From positions 1 to 30,072 of IMG/VR virus record IMGVR_UViG_3300035670_000960: a DNA stretch of 30,072 nucleotides. The stretch is one strand, 5' to 3'. A program made the position numbers and the translations under genes. How positions within the stretch are numbered: position 1 is the stretch's first letter; every line of letters begins with the position of its first letter. This document shows positions 22,881 to 30,072 of the stretch, one piece after another. This DNA comes from a virus. Below the pieces are notes generated by a model that was not told the DNA's origin, searched no databases, and saw nothing but the letters and a program-made list of their open reading frames with translations.

Positions 22881-23225
22881 GTGCCTAAAGTGTATGTCGT
22901 TTCCGAGACCTTGCAGCACAACATCGCAAGTGCTCAGGACTACGGCCAAATCGAGACCATTCTGCCGCCTAACGCGCAGATTGCGTTCTCTGTCGTGCCA
23001 ACCGTACGGCGTATTCAGCGCAAGCTGGACAAATTCACCGACAACGACTATTTGTTGTTGATCGGGGATCCATCCGCAATAGGTATCTGTTGCGCGGTGG
23101 CGGCGTTCAAGAACAATGGACGCTTCAAGTGCCTCAAGTGGGACAAGCGGGAACGCCGCTACATCCCGCTCGAGGTGGATCTTTTCAAGAAAGGAGAATC
23201 TGATGAACCTTACGAGCTTGTTTGA
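22881..23225 (+). CDS. conserved phage protein of unknown function, 114 residues
   Basis: A 114-residue protein starting with GTG, 9 bases after AAAGGAG (22865-22871). An upstream TTG at 22860 overlaps that ribosome site and is rejected. The sequence PKVYVVSETLQHNIASAQDYG, then ILPPNAQIAFSVVPTVRRI and NDYLLLIGDPSAIGIC, reads as a small alternating alpha/beta domain. I recall near-identical architecture in other phages' replication modules, always uncharacterised. It is the first gene of the rightward early operon, behind the divergent promoter, and overlaps the next gene by 23 bases. First position suggests early expression. Confidence 0.75.
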   Translation: MPKVYVVSETLQHNIASAQDYGQIETILPPNAQIAFSVVPTVRRIQRKLDKFTDNDYLLLIGDPSAIGICCAVAAFKNNGRFKCLKWDKRERRYIPLEVDLFKKGESDEPYELV

Positions 23226-23754
23226 AAACGAAGCCGATGCACTGAAGGTCGAAGACGACCAAATCAGCGGCATCGCAGCCCTTGCACGTCGAGCCAAGTC
23301 ACTGGAGAAGCAAATCAGTGACGCGGAAGACATCCTTAAGGGCCACAAAGAACAGTACCGCAAGCTGACCGAGGAGACGATCCCGGAAGCGCTTTCCGAG
23401 CTGGGTATGACGTCGTTCCGCATGGACGACGGCAGTTCCATCGAAGTGAAGCCCTTCTACAGCGCCTCGATCAGCGAAGCCCGGCGTGCCGAAGCTTTCC
23501 AATGGCTCAGGGACCACGGCTTTGACGACATCATCAAGAACACCGTCAGCGTGCGCTTCGGGCGCGGCGAAGACGAGTTGTGCAACAGACTCCTCGGCAT
23601 GCTCGGACAACAGGGATTCCCTGCCGAGCAGTCCGAGAAGGTAGAACCCTCGACCCTTAAGGCCTGGGTCAAGGAACGGGTGACACGTGGTGATCAGTTC
23701 CCCATGGAGCTGTTCGGCGCGTACATCGGCAAAAAGGCCTCGATTAAATCCTAA
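23203..23754 (+). CDS. conserved phage protein with N-terminal coiled coil, replication module
   Basis: A 183-residue protein. The ATG at 23203 follows AAGAAAGGAGAA closely and is preferred over an earlier ATG at 23116 inside the upstream gene. Residues about 20-60 are a predicted coiled coil (ALARRAKSLEKQISDAEDIL). Next come MTSFRMDDGSSIEVKPFYSAS, an AFQWLRDHGFDDIIKNTVSV segment and a C-terminal ELFGAYIGKKASIK. I recognise this order from a widespread uncharacterised phage family that usually sits beside ssDNA-binding or recombination genes. It has no catalytic motif. The neighbour downstream is the putative ssDNA-binding protein, so an accessory DNA-replication role is inferred. Confidence 0.75.
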   Translation: MNLTSLFENEADALKVEDDQISGIAALARRAKSLEKQISDAEDILKGHKEQYRKLTEETIPEALSELGMTSFRMDDGSSIEVKPFYSASISEARRAEAFQWLRDHGFDDIIKNTVSVRFGRGEDELCNRLLGMLGQQGFPAEQSEKVEPSTLKAWVKERVTRGDQFPMELFGAYIGKKASIKS

Positions 23755-23767
23755 AGGACCACGAACC

Positions 23768-24541
23768 ATGGCTAACACAGCACTTGCAGAAAAGAACCAA
23801 TCCTCAACCGCGTTGGCAATTGCCTCGGCTTTCGAGGAGGATGCCAGCAGCAGCTTCTCTGGAATGAATCAGGACGATTTCGCCCTGCCATTCCTTCGCT
23901 TGCTGACGAACACCTCTCCCGAAGTGGGAGAACTCGACGGCGCTCTGCCCGGCATGATCCTCAACTCCGTCACGAACCAGCTTTACGACGGAAAGAAGGG
24001 CATCACCGTTGTTCCTTGCGCCTACGTGCGCCAGTACATCGAGTGGGCTCCTCGCGGTAGCGGATCTGGGGCGCCGCTTCACATTTACCCGGCTACGAGC
24101 GACATCCTGTCCCGGACCCATCGGGAACCCGGTGACAACAAGGATTACCTCGACAACGGTAACTACATCGAGAACACGGCCAACCACTACGTCATGGTCA
24201 TTGACGAAGATGGCACCCCGTCGCCGGCGCTTGTCGTCATGAAGTCCACGCAGCTCAAAAAGAGCCGCAAGTGGAATAGCATGATGCAAGCGGTTAAGCT
24301 TCAGGGCAAGAACGGCCTGTTCACCCCTCCGATGTACAGCCAGATGTACCGCCTGTCCACGCAGCCTGAGTCGAACGACAAGGGCAAGTGGTTCGGTTGG
24401 GAAATCGAGCGCATCGGCACGGTGGATAACGAAAGCATCTACGCCGTGTGCAAGGCATTCGCAAGCTCCGTGTCTTCGGGCGCGGTGAAGGCCAAGCATG
24501 ACGCAGATGGAGAAGGATCCGCGGGCGCCGCACCCTTCTGA
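23768..24541 (+). CDS. putative ssDNA-binding protein (conserved replication-module protein)
   Basis: A 257-residue protein; AAAGGA (23753-23758) is 9 bases before the ATG. A core begins FALPFLRLLTNTSPEVGE, then GMILNSVTNQLYDG, ITVVPCAYVRQYIEWAPRG and HYVMVIDEDGTPSPALVVM. It is followed by a Lys-rich KSTQLKKSRKWNSMM stretch. The last 15 residues are a flexible acidic tail (DADGEG) ending AAPF. Bacterial SSB tails end in acidic residues followed by PF and bind partner enzymes, so this ending supports, but does not prove, ssDNA binding. The core family is common in environmental phages and usually lacks a tested function. The primase gene follows after 77 bases. Confidence 0.65.
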   Translation: MANTALAEKNQSSTALAIASAFEEDASSSFSGMNQDDFALPFLRLLTNTSPEVGELDGALPGMILNSVTNQLYDGKKGITVVPCAYVRQYIEWAPRGSGSGAPLHIYPATSDILSRTHREPGDNKDYLDNGNYIENTANHYVMVIDEDGTPSPALVVMKSTQLKKSRKWNSMMQAVKLQGKNGLFTPPMYSQMYRLSTQPESNDKGKWFGWEIERIGTVDNESIYAVCKAFASSVSSGAVKAKHDADGEGSAGAAPF

Positions 24542-24618
24542 TTTTCCCCGGGGGCCGAACGTGATGAACTTCCCCGTCCACTCATTACAAGTAGGCCCTC
24601 TCTTCCGAGAAAGCAGAA

Positions 24619-26151
24619 ATGACCGATATCACACGTTTCAAGGCCATTTTCACTGGACTGGACATTGCGTACGGGACCTACAAGATAGAGGGGTCGAAAA
24701 GCAATGGTAAGCAGGCAGGAAAAGCCGTCGTCGTCCGCAAGCCGCCGACAGACGATCTCTGGCAAAAACATTTGGAAGGCGTGGAGCCTTCGCTTGGCAT
24801 CATCCCCATTCGCGCAGATAACTCCTGTATCTGGGGATGTATTGATATTGATCAGTACCCTCTCGATCACGCAGGGCTGATCAAAAAAATCCGCAGCCTC
24901 GAGCTGCCGCTTGTCGTCTGCCGCAGCAAGTCAGGCGGCGCGCACGTGTTCCTTTTCGTCAAGGAACCTATCCCCGCTGAGTCAATGCAGCGGTACCTCA
25001 AGGCGTCCGCTGCGCTACTGGGCGAGGCCGGCCGCGAGATCTTCCCAAAGCAAGCCGAAATCCTCGTCGAACGCGGGGACACCGGCAACTTCCTCAACCT
25101 TCCGTACTTTGGCGGCGACGACACCATGCGTTACGCCTTCAACGACGACGGGAAGGCCGCCACACTCGAAGAGTTTTACGCCCTCTACGACACGTTCGTA
25201 CAGGACCCTGACCTGAAGTTCCCCGAGGAGCCCAAGGCCGCTGAGTCTCCAATTAAGGACGGACCTCCATGCCTACAGGCTATCTGCGCGCAAGGCGTAC
25301 CCGAGGGAACACGGAACAACGCCCTGTTCAACATCGGGCTGTACCTGAAACGCGCTCATCCGGCGACCTGGGACAACTTGATGGTGGAGTACAACTACAA
25401 GTACGTAAGCCCACCGTTGCCGAACAACGAAGTCCAAGCGCTGGTCAAGCAACTGAGCAAGAAGGAATACAAGTACAAGTGCAAGGACGCTCCGCTCAAT
25501 AGCTTTTGCAACAGCGGCCTGTGCAGGACCCGTAAATACGGGATCGGGGCCCACGGGCCAGATGCCCCGCAGCTCTCCGCGCTTTCAAAGTACGCAAGCG
25601 AACCGCCCCTTTGGTTTCTTGACGTCAACGGCAAGCGCATCGAACTCGACACGGAAAGCCTCTTCAACCAAATGGCCTTCCAAAAGGCCTGCGTAGAGCG
25701 ACTGAACGTGCTGCCGCCTGCCGTGCGTAAGCAGGATTGGGAGCAGCTCTTGAACGCGCTTCTGACCGAGATGGTCGAAACAGAGCAGATCACGGTCGCA
25801 AGCGAGGACACTACCGTCACTGGCCGCTTCAACGACCTCCTCGAGGAGTTCTGCACGCACTTGCAACAGGCCATGGACCGCGACGAGATCCTGCTCGGCC
25901 GGCCGTGGACGAACGACGAAGAGGGCCGCACCTACTTCCGCATGAAGGACCTCGAAGCGCACCTGCTGCGGAACAACTTCAAGGGCATGACCCTACCGAA
26001 GATGGCGCAGCGCATGCGCGATCTTGGCGGCGAGCCTGTCAGCCTCTTCCTCAAGAACCGCGCGACACGGTGCTGGCGTATCCCCCGATTCGAGCGACAA
26101 GATTCACCGTTTGATACCCCTGAACAGAAAAAAACCAGGAGTCCCTTCTGA
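24619..26151 (+). CDS. DNA primase, archaeo-eukaryotic (AEP/TOTE-like) type
   Basis: A 510-residue primase. The AEP catalytic domain shows WGCIDIDQYP (Asp76 and Asp78, the hDhD metal site), then SKSGGAHVFLF (Ser105 to His109, the sGGxH nucleotide-binding motif), then REIFPKQAEI and GNFLNLPYFGG (139-166), as in TOTE-type primases. A PriCT-like segment (GTRNNALFNIGLYLKR, 230-245) is followed by C288, C297 and C302, a probable zinc site ending KYGIG. The C-terminal 190 residues are helical with no helicase motifs, so the enzyme primes but does not unwind. It would make primers for the polymerase encoded at 28112. No strong ribosome site precedes the ATG. The stop overlaps the next start by one base. 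Confidence 0.85.
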   Translation: MTDITRFKAIFTGLDIAYGTYKIEGSKSNGKQAGKAVVVRKPPTDDLWQKHLEGVEPSLGIIPIRADNSCIWGCIDIDQYPLDHAGLIKKIRSLELPLVVCRSKSGGAHVFLFVKEPIPAESMQRYLKASAALLGEAGREIFPKQAEILVERGDTGNFLNLPYFGGDDTMRYAFNDDGKAATLEEFYALYDTFVQDPDLKFPEEPKAAESPIKDGPPCLQAICAQGVPEGTRNNALFNIGLYLKRAHPATWDNLMVEYNYKYVSPPLPNNEVQALVKQLSKKEYKYKCKDAPLNSFCNSGLCRTRKYGIGAHGPDAPQLSALSKYASEPPLWFLDVNGKRIELDTESLFNQMAFQKACVERLNVLPPAVRKQDWEQLLNALLTEMVETEQITVASEDTTVTGRFNDLLEEFCTHLQQAMDRDEILLGRPWTNDEEGRTYFRMKDLEAHLLRNNFKGMTLPKMAQRMRDLGGEPVSLFLKNRATRCWRIPRFERQDSPFDTPEQKKTRSPF

Positions 26152-26450
26152 TGCTCAAGATAGACGGATTTGACGGCGCGTTGATTGGCATCGCTACGGT
26201 ATGGCAGCGGGAAGCAGACGGCGGGGCACGCCGTATTGACACGCTGATTTACGACGGCGACGCCATCGTCACCATCCTCATGCACCAGTCCGGGTTGTCC
26301 CAGGACGAGGCGGAGGAGTACATCAGCTACAACATCGAAGGCGCCTACGTCGGGGAGAACACCCCGATCATCGCGTGGCCCTGCGATATGGAGCGCGTGG
26401 AGACGATCCTTGAAACGGAAGACGGGCTCCGAGGCACCTCGGATGAATAA
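26151..26450 (+). CDS. conserved phage protein of unknown function, 99 residues
   Basis: A 99-residue acidic protein that starts on the last base of the primase stop (TGATG). It contains LIYDGDAIVTILMHQSGLS, then DEAEEYISYNIEGAYVGE and TPIIAWP. This pattern (EEAxEYxxYNxxGAYVGxxTP) recurs, in my memory, in many phage replication modules with no assigned role. There are no metal or nucleotide motifs. Translational coupling to primase is likely given the one-base overlap and the absence of a good ribosome site. Confidence 0.75.
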   Translation: MLKIDGFDGALIGIATVWQREADGGARRIDTLIYDGDAIVTILMHQSGLSQDEAEEYISYNIEGAYVGENTPIIAWPCDMERVETILETEDGLRGTSDE

Positions 26451-26619
26451 CCACCAGCGCATGGTGTTTGTCGTGTACTGGATCACGCCTAGCCATCCCG
26501 CGGCGATTGTCGGCGTGTACGACGACTACCGCGACGCAGAGGACAAGCAGGCGGAGCAGCCCGAGCAGTTTGTGATCCAGATTGCTCCGTACTTTCCGAC
26601 GCTGCCTACAGAGCCATGA
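26443..26619 (+). CDS. small hypothetical protein, 58 residues
   Basis: A 58-residue protein. The ATG at 26443 follows GAGG (26431-26434) at 8 bases and overlaps the upstream gene by 8 bases. A TTG in the same frame at 26410 has no visible ribosome site and is rejected. The sequence (MVFVVYWITPSHPAAIVGVYDDY, with a short acidic middle) suggests one small beta-rich domain with no recognised family. Its stop overlaps the helicase start in an ATGA junction, so it is part of the same translational run. Confidence 0.6.
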   Translation: MNNHQRMVFVVYWITPSHPAAIVGVYDDYRDAEDKQAEQPEQFVIQIAPYFPTLPTEP

Positions 26620-28115
26620 GCGTTGAGAAGGTCTTCGGTCCCCCGGGAGCAGGCAAAACAACCTACCTGCTCTCGGTAGTACAGCGCGAACTCGCGGCGG
26701 ACGTCCATCCGACGCAGATCGGCTACTTTGCATTCACCCGCAAAGCGGCTACCGAAGCCCGTGACCGCGCGATTCAGAAGTTCCCAGCGCTGAACCCGGA
26801 CCTAGACTTCCCCTGGTTCCGCACCCTGCACAGCCTCGCCTACCGCTGCCTCGGCATTACCGGTAAGGACATGATGGGACCCGAACACTACGCTGAGTTC
26901 GCGAAAGAGGCGGGGATTGAGCTGGGAGTTGAGAAGGGCGAAGAGGAGTTTGCCATCAAGGCCGACCACCCGATCCTGAACGAGGTGAACATCGCGCGGA
27001 TTAAGGGCAAGGACCTCAAGCAGCATTACAACGAAAGCCGAATGACGATCGAGTGGCACCACTTCGAGTACGTTGATCGAGCCTACCGACACTACAAAGC
27101 CTCCCGCGGTCTCCTGGACTTCACGGACTTGTTGGAAAAAGTTATCGAGGAGCCTGAAAGACTTCCGTCGTTGAAGACGCTGATTATTGACGAAGCGCAA
27201 GACTTGTCAAAGCTACAGTGGCGTCTCGTCAAAGAACTTATCGAACGAGCCGAACGGACGTATTTGGGCGGGGACGACGATCAAGCACTTTACACATGGG
27301 TTGGAGCTGACGTCGACAGTTTTCTTAACTTCGAAGGACAAGTCAAAGTCCTCGACCAATCCTACCGCGTCCCCTCGAAGATCCACGCGCTCGCTGACCA
27401 AGTAGTCAGCCGCATCCGCAAGCGCCAGCCCAAGATCTGGAAGCCGCGCACCGAAGGCGGTGCGATCGCCTACTACAACGACTTCCACCACGTCGACATC
27501 ACCAAGGGCGAGTGGCTCGTGCTCGCCGCCACAAACTACATGCTCACCGAGATGCACGAGTGGATCAAATCCCAAGGCCTGCTCTTTGAGCGCCACGGAC
27601 AACGGAGCATCCCCGAGTCTATTCTCCAAGCCGTTATCGGCTGGGAACGCCTGCGCAAGGGCGGCGAAGTATCCTTCGAGACCGTCAAACTGATCTACAA
27701 GTACCTCGATGGGAGTGCCGTCAAGCGCGGACACAAAGGGCTGAAGACAGCGAGCGTAGATACAATGTATACACACGCCTCGCTGACCAAGGACCACGGC
27801 CTACAGACCGATGCGATCTGGCACGAGGCGCTGACGAAGATCGCCGAGGACAAGCGTAACTACCTCATCGCGCTCCTGCGCCGCGGCGTGAAGGTCACGG
27901 GTAAGGTGCCGATAAAACTGTCCACGATCCACGGCGCCAAAGGCGGCGAGGCGGACAACGTGCTTCTGATTGGGGATCTGTCGACCAAATTCGCGCAGGA
28001 GTACGACAAGAACTCTGACGATATCAACCGCCTGCTCTACGTCGGCATCACCCGAGCAAAGCAGAGCCTGCATTTCATCCTTCCCAAGAATGCTTACAAG
28101 GGATTTCGACTTTGA
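26616..28115 (+). CDS. UvrD-like superfamily 1A DNA helicase
   Basis: A 499-residue helicase with all SF1A motifs: Walker A GPPGAGKTT (8-16), motif Ia FAFTRKAATEARDR (38-51), Walker B DEAQD (192-196), motif III GGDDDQALYTWVGA (218-231), motif IV QSYRVPS, motif V TIHGAKGGEADNV and motif VI LLYVGITRAKQS near the C-terminus. Family members translocate 3' to 5' on ssDNA. At about 500 residues it is much shorter than UvrD or Rep (about 670-720), so the insertion subdomains are reduced. It starts in a four-base ATGA overlap with the small gene before it and ends in a TTGA overlap with the polymerase. With no DnaB-like gene in the window, it may be the fork helicase (inference). Confidence 0.92.
   Translation: MSVEKVFGPPGAGKTTYLLSVVQRELAADVHPTQIGYFAFTRKAATEARDRAIQKFPALNPDLDFPWFRTLHSLAYRCLGITGKDMMGPEHYAEFAKEAGIELGVEKGEEEFAIKADHPILNEVNIARIKGKDLKQHYNESRMTIEWHHFEYVDRAYRHYKASRGLLDFTDLLEKVIEEPERLPSLKTLIIDEAQDLSKLQWRLVKELIERAERTYLGGDDDQALYTWVGADVDSFLNFEGQVKVLDQSYRVPSKIHALADQVVSRIRKRQPKIWKPRTEGGAIAYYNDFHHVDITKGEWLVLAATNYMLTEMHEWIKSQGLLFERHGQRSIPESILQAVIGWERLRKGGEVSFETVKLIYKYLDGSAVKRGHKGLKTASVDTMYTHASLTKDHGLQTDAIWHEALTKIAEDKRNYLIALLRRGVKVTGKVPIKLSTIHGAKGGEADNVLLIGDLSTKFAQEYDKNSDDINRLLYVGITRAKQSLHFILPKNAYKGFRL
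28098..28114 (+). promoter_or_regulatory. ribosome-binding site and TTG start of the polymerase
   Basis: AAGGGA (28098-28103), 8-base spacer, then TTG 28112-28114 overlapping the helicase stop TGA. The spacing favours TTG over ATG 28121, so synthesis of polymerase is probably coupled to and limited relative to the helicase. Confidence 0.55.
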
Positions 28116-29980
28116 ACACCATGCCTATGTTTCAGCGGCCTTCCGAGTGGGTGCCGCCTGCCAACTTTCCGGACCTTTCCGCTGCAACGGAGATTGCAAT
28201 CGACCTCGAGACATGCGACCCCAACATGGAGTCGATGGGGCCAGGATGGCCCCGGAAAGACGGCTACATCGTCGGCTACGCCGTCGCGGTGGATGGCTGG
28301 AAGGGTTACTTCCCGATCGCCCACCAGGGCGGTGGTAACCTCGATGAGCGCATCGTCAACCGCTGGATGAAGAAGGTGCTCGAGCTGCCGTGCGACAAGA
28401 TTATGCACAACGCTGCATACGATCTCGGCTGGCTTCGAGCCTCGGGCTTCACGGTCAACGGTAACATATACGATACTATGCTCGCGGCGCCTCTCATCGA
28501 CGAGAACCGCTTCAGCTACGCGCTCAACAGCCTCGGCTTCGACTACCTCAAGGAGGTCAAGTCAGAGCAGGGGCTGAAGGATGCGGCCTCTGACTTCGGC
28601 GTACACGCCAAGAAGGAGCTTTGGAAACTGCCCGCGATGTACGTCGGAGACTACGCCGAACAGGACGCGGCGCTTACGCTCAAGCTCTGGCACCACCTGA
28701 AGACGCTTCTTCGTAAGGAAGAGGTGGAGTCCATCTTCACGCTCGAGACCGAGTTGCTGCCGGTCCTCATCGACTTGACGTTTCAAGGCATCCGCTTCGA
28801 TCGCGACAAGTGCGAGCAGTTGATCGCCGACTTCAAGCGTAAGGAAGCCGAACACGTTCATCAGATCAAGGCGCTTTCTGGCGAGAAGGTCGACATCTGG
28901 GCCGCGGCAAGCATTGCTAGGGCCTTCGACAAGCTCGGGATCCCCTACCCCAAGACCACAACAGGCCTGCCAAGCTTCACGAAGACCTTCCTCGATGGCC
29001 ATCCACACGAGATCGCCAAGCTCATCATCGAAGCACGTGAGTTCAACAAGACCCACGGCACCTTCCTCGAGCCCTACCTACGGCATAGCGCCGCCGATGG
29101 GCGGATTCACCCACACATCAACCAGATGCGATCCGAAGACGGTGGTACCGTCACCGGGCGTCTCTCGATGAACAATCCCAACCTACAACAGGTCCCCGCC
29201 CGTCATGAAGTCATCGGTCCCCTGGTTCGATCGCTTTTCCTGCCTGAAGAAGGACAGCTCTGGGCAGCGAACGATTTCAGCTCACAAGAGCCTCGGCTTC
29301 TCGTCCACTACGCTACCCTGCTCGATCTACCAGGAGCGGAGCGCATGGCGGACGCATATCGCAACAACCCAGATACCGACTTCCACCAAATGGTGGCAGA
29401 CATGGCGGGGATCAAACGCAAGGCCGCCAAGACCATCGGACTCGGTTTGATGTACGGGATGGGCAAGCAGAAGCTTGCCAACTCCCTCGACCTGCCGCTC
29501 GATGAGGCCGCGGAGCTGATCAACAGCTTCCACATGAACGTCCCGTTCCTCAAAGGCACGGTGAATGCCGTCATGAAGCGCATCGACCACCCAGCCTCGG
29601 GAGGCTCGATCCGTACGCTGCTTGGCCGCAAGTGCCGCTTCCCACTTTGGGAGCCGGTGGAGTACGGCATCAACAAGGCCCTGCCTCGTGAGCAAGCCGT
29701 CATTGAATACGGACCACGGATCAAGCGGGCGATGACGTATAAGGGCCTCAACAGGCTGATCCAGGGCTCTGCGGCCGACCAGACCAAGGCCGCGATGCTT
29801 GCGCTCAAGAAAGCCGGCTTCCGCCTGCTGCTTCAAGTGCATGACGAAATTGCCATCAGTGTCGACAACGCAGAACAAGCGAAGGAAGCCTCACGGCTCA
29901 TGGCCGAGGCTGTCTCCCTCGAAGTCCCCTCCCGTGTTGACGTGGAACTCGGGCCTTCCTGGGGCGAAGCAAAAGGGTAG
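28112..29980 (+). CDS. family A DNA polymerase with 3'-5' exonuclease domain
   Basis: A 622-residue replicative polymerase. The proofreading exonuclease has Exo I IAIDLET (Asp31, Glu33), Exo II HNAAYDLGW (Asp104) and Exo III YAEQD (Tyr181, Asp185). The polymerase part has TVTGRLSMNNPNLQQVP (346-362), motif A NDFSSQEPR (Asp388, Glu393), motif B RKAAKTIGLGLMYG (Arg436, Lys440, Leu444, Tyr448) and motif C QVHDE (His577, Asp578, Glu579). The 5'-3' exonuclease domain of bacterial Pol I is absent, as usual in phages. Leu444 matches E. coli Phe762. AAGGGA lies 8 bases before a TTG at 28112, which overlaps the helicase stop (TTGA). The ATG at 28121 would be 17 bases from it, so TTG is preferred. Confidence 0.93.
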   Translation: MNTMPMFQRPSEWVPPANFPDLSAATEIAIDLETCDPNMESMGPGWPRKDGYIVGYAVAVDGWKGYFPIAHQGGGNLDERIVNRWMKKVLELPCDKIMHNAAYDLGWLRASGFTVNGNIYDTMLAAPLIDENRFSYALNSLGFDYLKEVKSEQGLKDAASDFGVHAKKELWKLPAMYVGDYAEQDAALTLKLWHHLKTLLRKEEVESIFTLETELLPVLIDLTFQGIRFDRDKCEQLIADFKRKEAEHVHQIKALSGEKVDIWAAASIARAFDKLGIPYPKTTTGLPSFTKTFLDGHPHEIAKLIIEAREFNKTHGTFLEPYLRHSAADGRIHPHINQMRSEDGGTVTGRLSMNNPNLQQVPARHEVIGPLVRSLFLPEEGQLWAANDFSSQEPRLLVHYATLLDLPGAERMADAYRNNPDTDFHQMVADMAGIKRKAAKTIGLGLMYGMGKQKLANSLDLPLDEAAELINSFHMNVPFLKGTVNAVMKRIDHPASGGSIRTLLGRKCRFPLWEPVEYGINKALPREQAVIEYGPRIKRAMTYKGLNRLIQGSAADQTKAAMLALKKAGFRLLLQVHDEIAISVDNAEQAKEASRLMAEAVSLEVPSRVDVELGPSWGEAKG

Positions 29981-30009
29981 TTGCGTTTCAGGTATCGAGC
30001 GAGTACAGT
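29981..30009 (+). promoter_or_regulatory. candidate early promoter after the polymerase gene
   Basis: TTGCGT (29981-29986), 17 bases, then TACAGT (30004-30009) inside GAGTACAGTG. Layout and flanks match the promoter at 22820-22848: the same TTGC, the same 19 bases between TTGC and TACA, and the same CGAGTA lead-in. A strong AAAGGAG follows at 30021-30027. Confidence 0.5.
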
Positions 30010-30033
30010 GCGCGCAGGAGAAAGGAGAACCTT

Positions 30034-30072
30034 ATGCCACGAGCAAAAAGAGCACCAGGAAGCGCGCCTCTA
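30034..30072 (+). CDS. start of a gene cut by the window edge
   Basis: ATG at 30034 lies 6 bases after AAAGGAG (30021-30027) and is preceded by a promoter candidate. Thirteen codons are visible: MPRAKRAPGSAPL, a basic and probably flexible N-terminus. Nothing can be said about function. The ribosome site GAGAAAGGAGAA is almost identical to those of the genes at 22881 and 23203. Confidence 0.65.
   Translation, partial: MPRAKRAPGSAPL

Noticed and set aside
22674-23441. Minus-strand frame of 255 codons across the divergent promoter
   Set aside because: It overlaps the helicase start, both early genes and the promoter region, and shares no recognisable domain.
24542-24618. Promoter in the gap before the primase gene
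   Set aside because: A TACAAG hexamer is present, but no fitting -35 was seen and the TTGC-N19-TACA layout is missing.
1-30072. tRNA genes, integrase, attachment site or toxin-antitoxin pair
   Set aside because: Reading the gaps and frames I saw no cloverleaf with a GTTCRA loop, no tyrosine or serine recombinase motifs and no typical toxin-antitoxin pair. A covariance-model search would be decisive for RNAs.

Overview
The window is a tailed bacteriophage genome segment, most likely from an aquatic or environmental metagenome. It is GC-rich (high fifties by eye, not computed) and almost wholly coding. Genes abut or overlap by 1-8 bases in long same-strand runs, and there are no rRNA, tRNA, IS or CRISPR elements. 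Two virion modules and a lysis cassette lie next to a DNA-replication module. Many proteins resemble families from marine and freshwater podovirus-like phages, but no capsid, portal or terminase gene lies in the window, so the morphotype is not proven. The longest gap without a gene is about 110 bases; no stretch over 300 bases is empty.

Layout. (1) 3-9007, plus strand: receptor-binding and tail genes and lysis. A partial structural protein is followed by a protein built of eleven exact-length 22-residue repeats, then a tail fibre with a C-terminal S74 self-cleaving chaperone. Next come a 49-residue ORF, a small membrane protein, a GTA-type holin candidate, an M15 peptidase endolysin, a 52-residue basic protein and three virion structural proteins. 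(2) 9116-20152, plus strand: four very large genes of 753, 998, 705 and 1215 codons, behind a candidate sigma70-type promoter. They encode Ala/Gly/Gln- and Pro/Gly-rich proteins with isolated hydrophobic and basic segments, which I infer are internal virion or DNA-ejection proteins. (3) 20103-22795, minus strand: an inverted island, transcribed SNF2-type helicase, then HNH endonuclease, then PD-(D/E)XK nuclease. Its last gene overlaps the last virion gene tail to tail by 50 bases. (4) 22881-30072, plus strand: two conserved phage proteins, a putative ssDNA-binding protein, an archaeo-eukaryotic-type primase, two small proteins, a UvrD-like SF1 helicase, a family A DNA polymerase with proofreading domain, and the start of one more gene.

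How it works together. Region 4 plus the island supplies a priming enzyme, a polymerase with 3'-5' exonuclease, two helicase or translocase enzymes, a nuclease and a likely ssDNA-binding protein. No DnaB-type or gp4-type replicative helicase is present in the window. The polymerase has leucine at the position equivalent to E. coli Pol I Phe762. Genes starting at 22881 and 30034 share a promoter layout (TTGC, 19 bases, TACA[C/G]TG) and a strong AGAAAGGAGAA ribosome site, which suggests a common early regulon.

The most interesting features are the repeat architectures: 22- and 11-residue units at 297-1271, and 23-residue units followed by helical units whose spacings are all sums of 7 and 11 at 11378-14374. 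The paired ACATGT inverted repeat in front of the HNH gene and the shared early promoter motif also stand out. I found no clear previously undescribed defence or counter-defence system.
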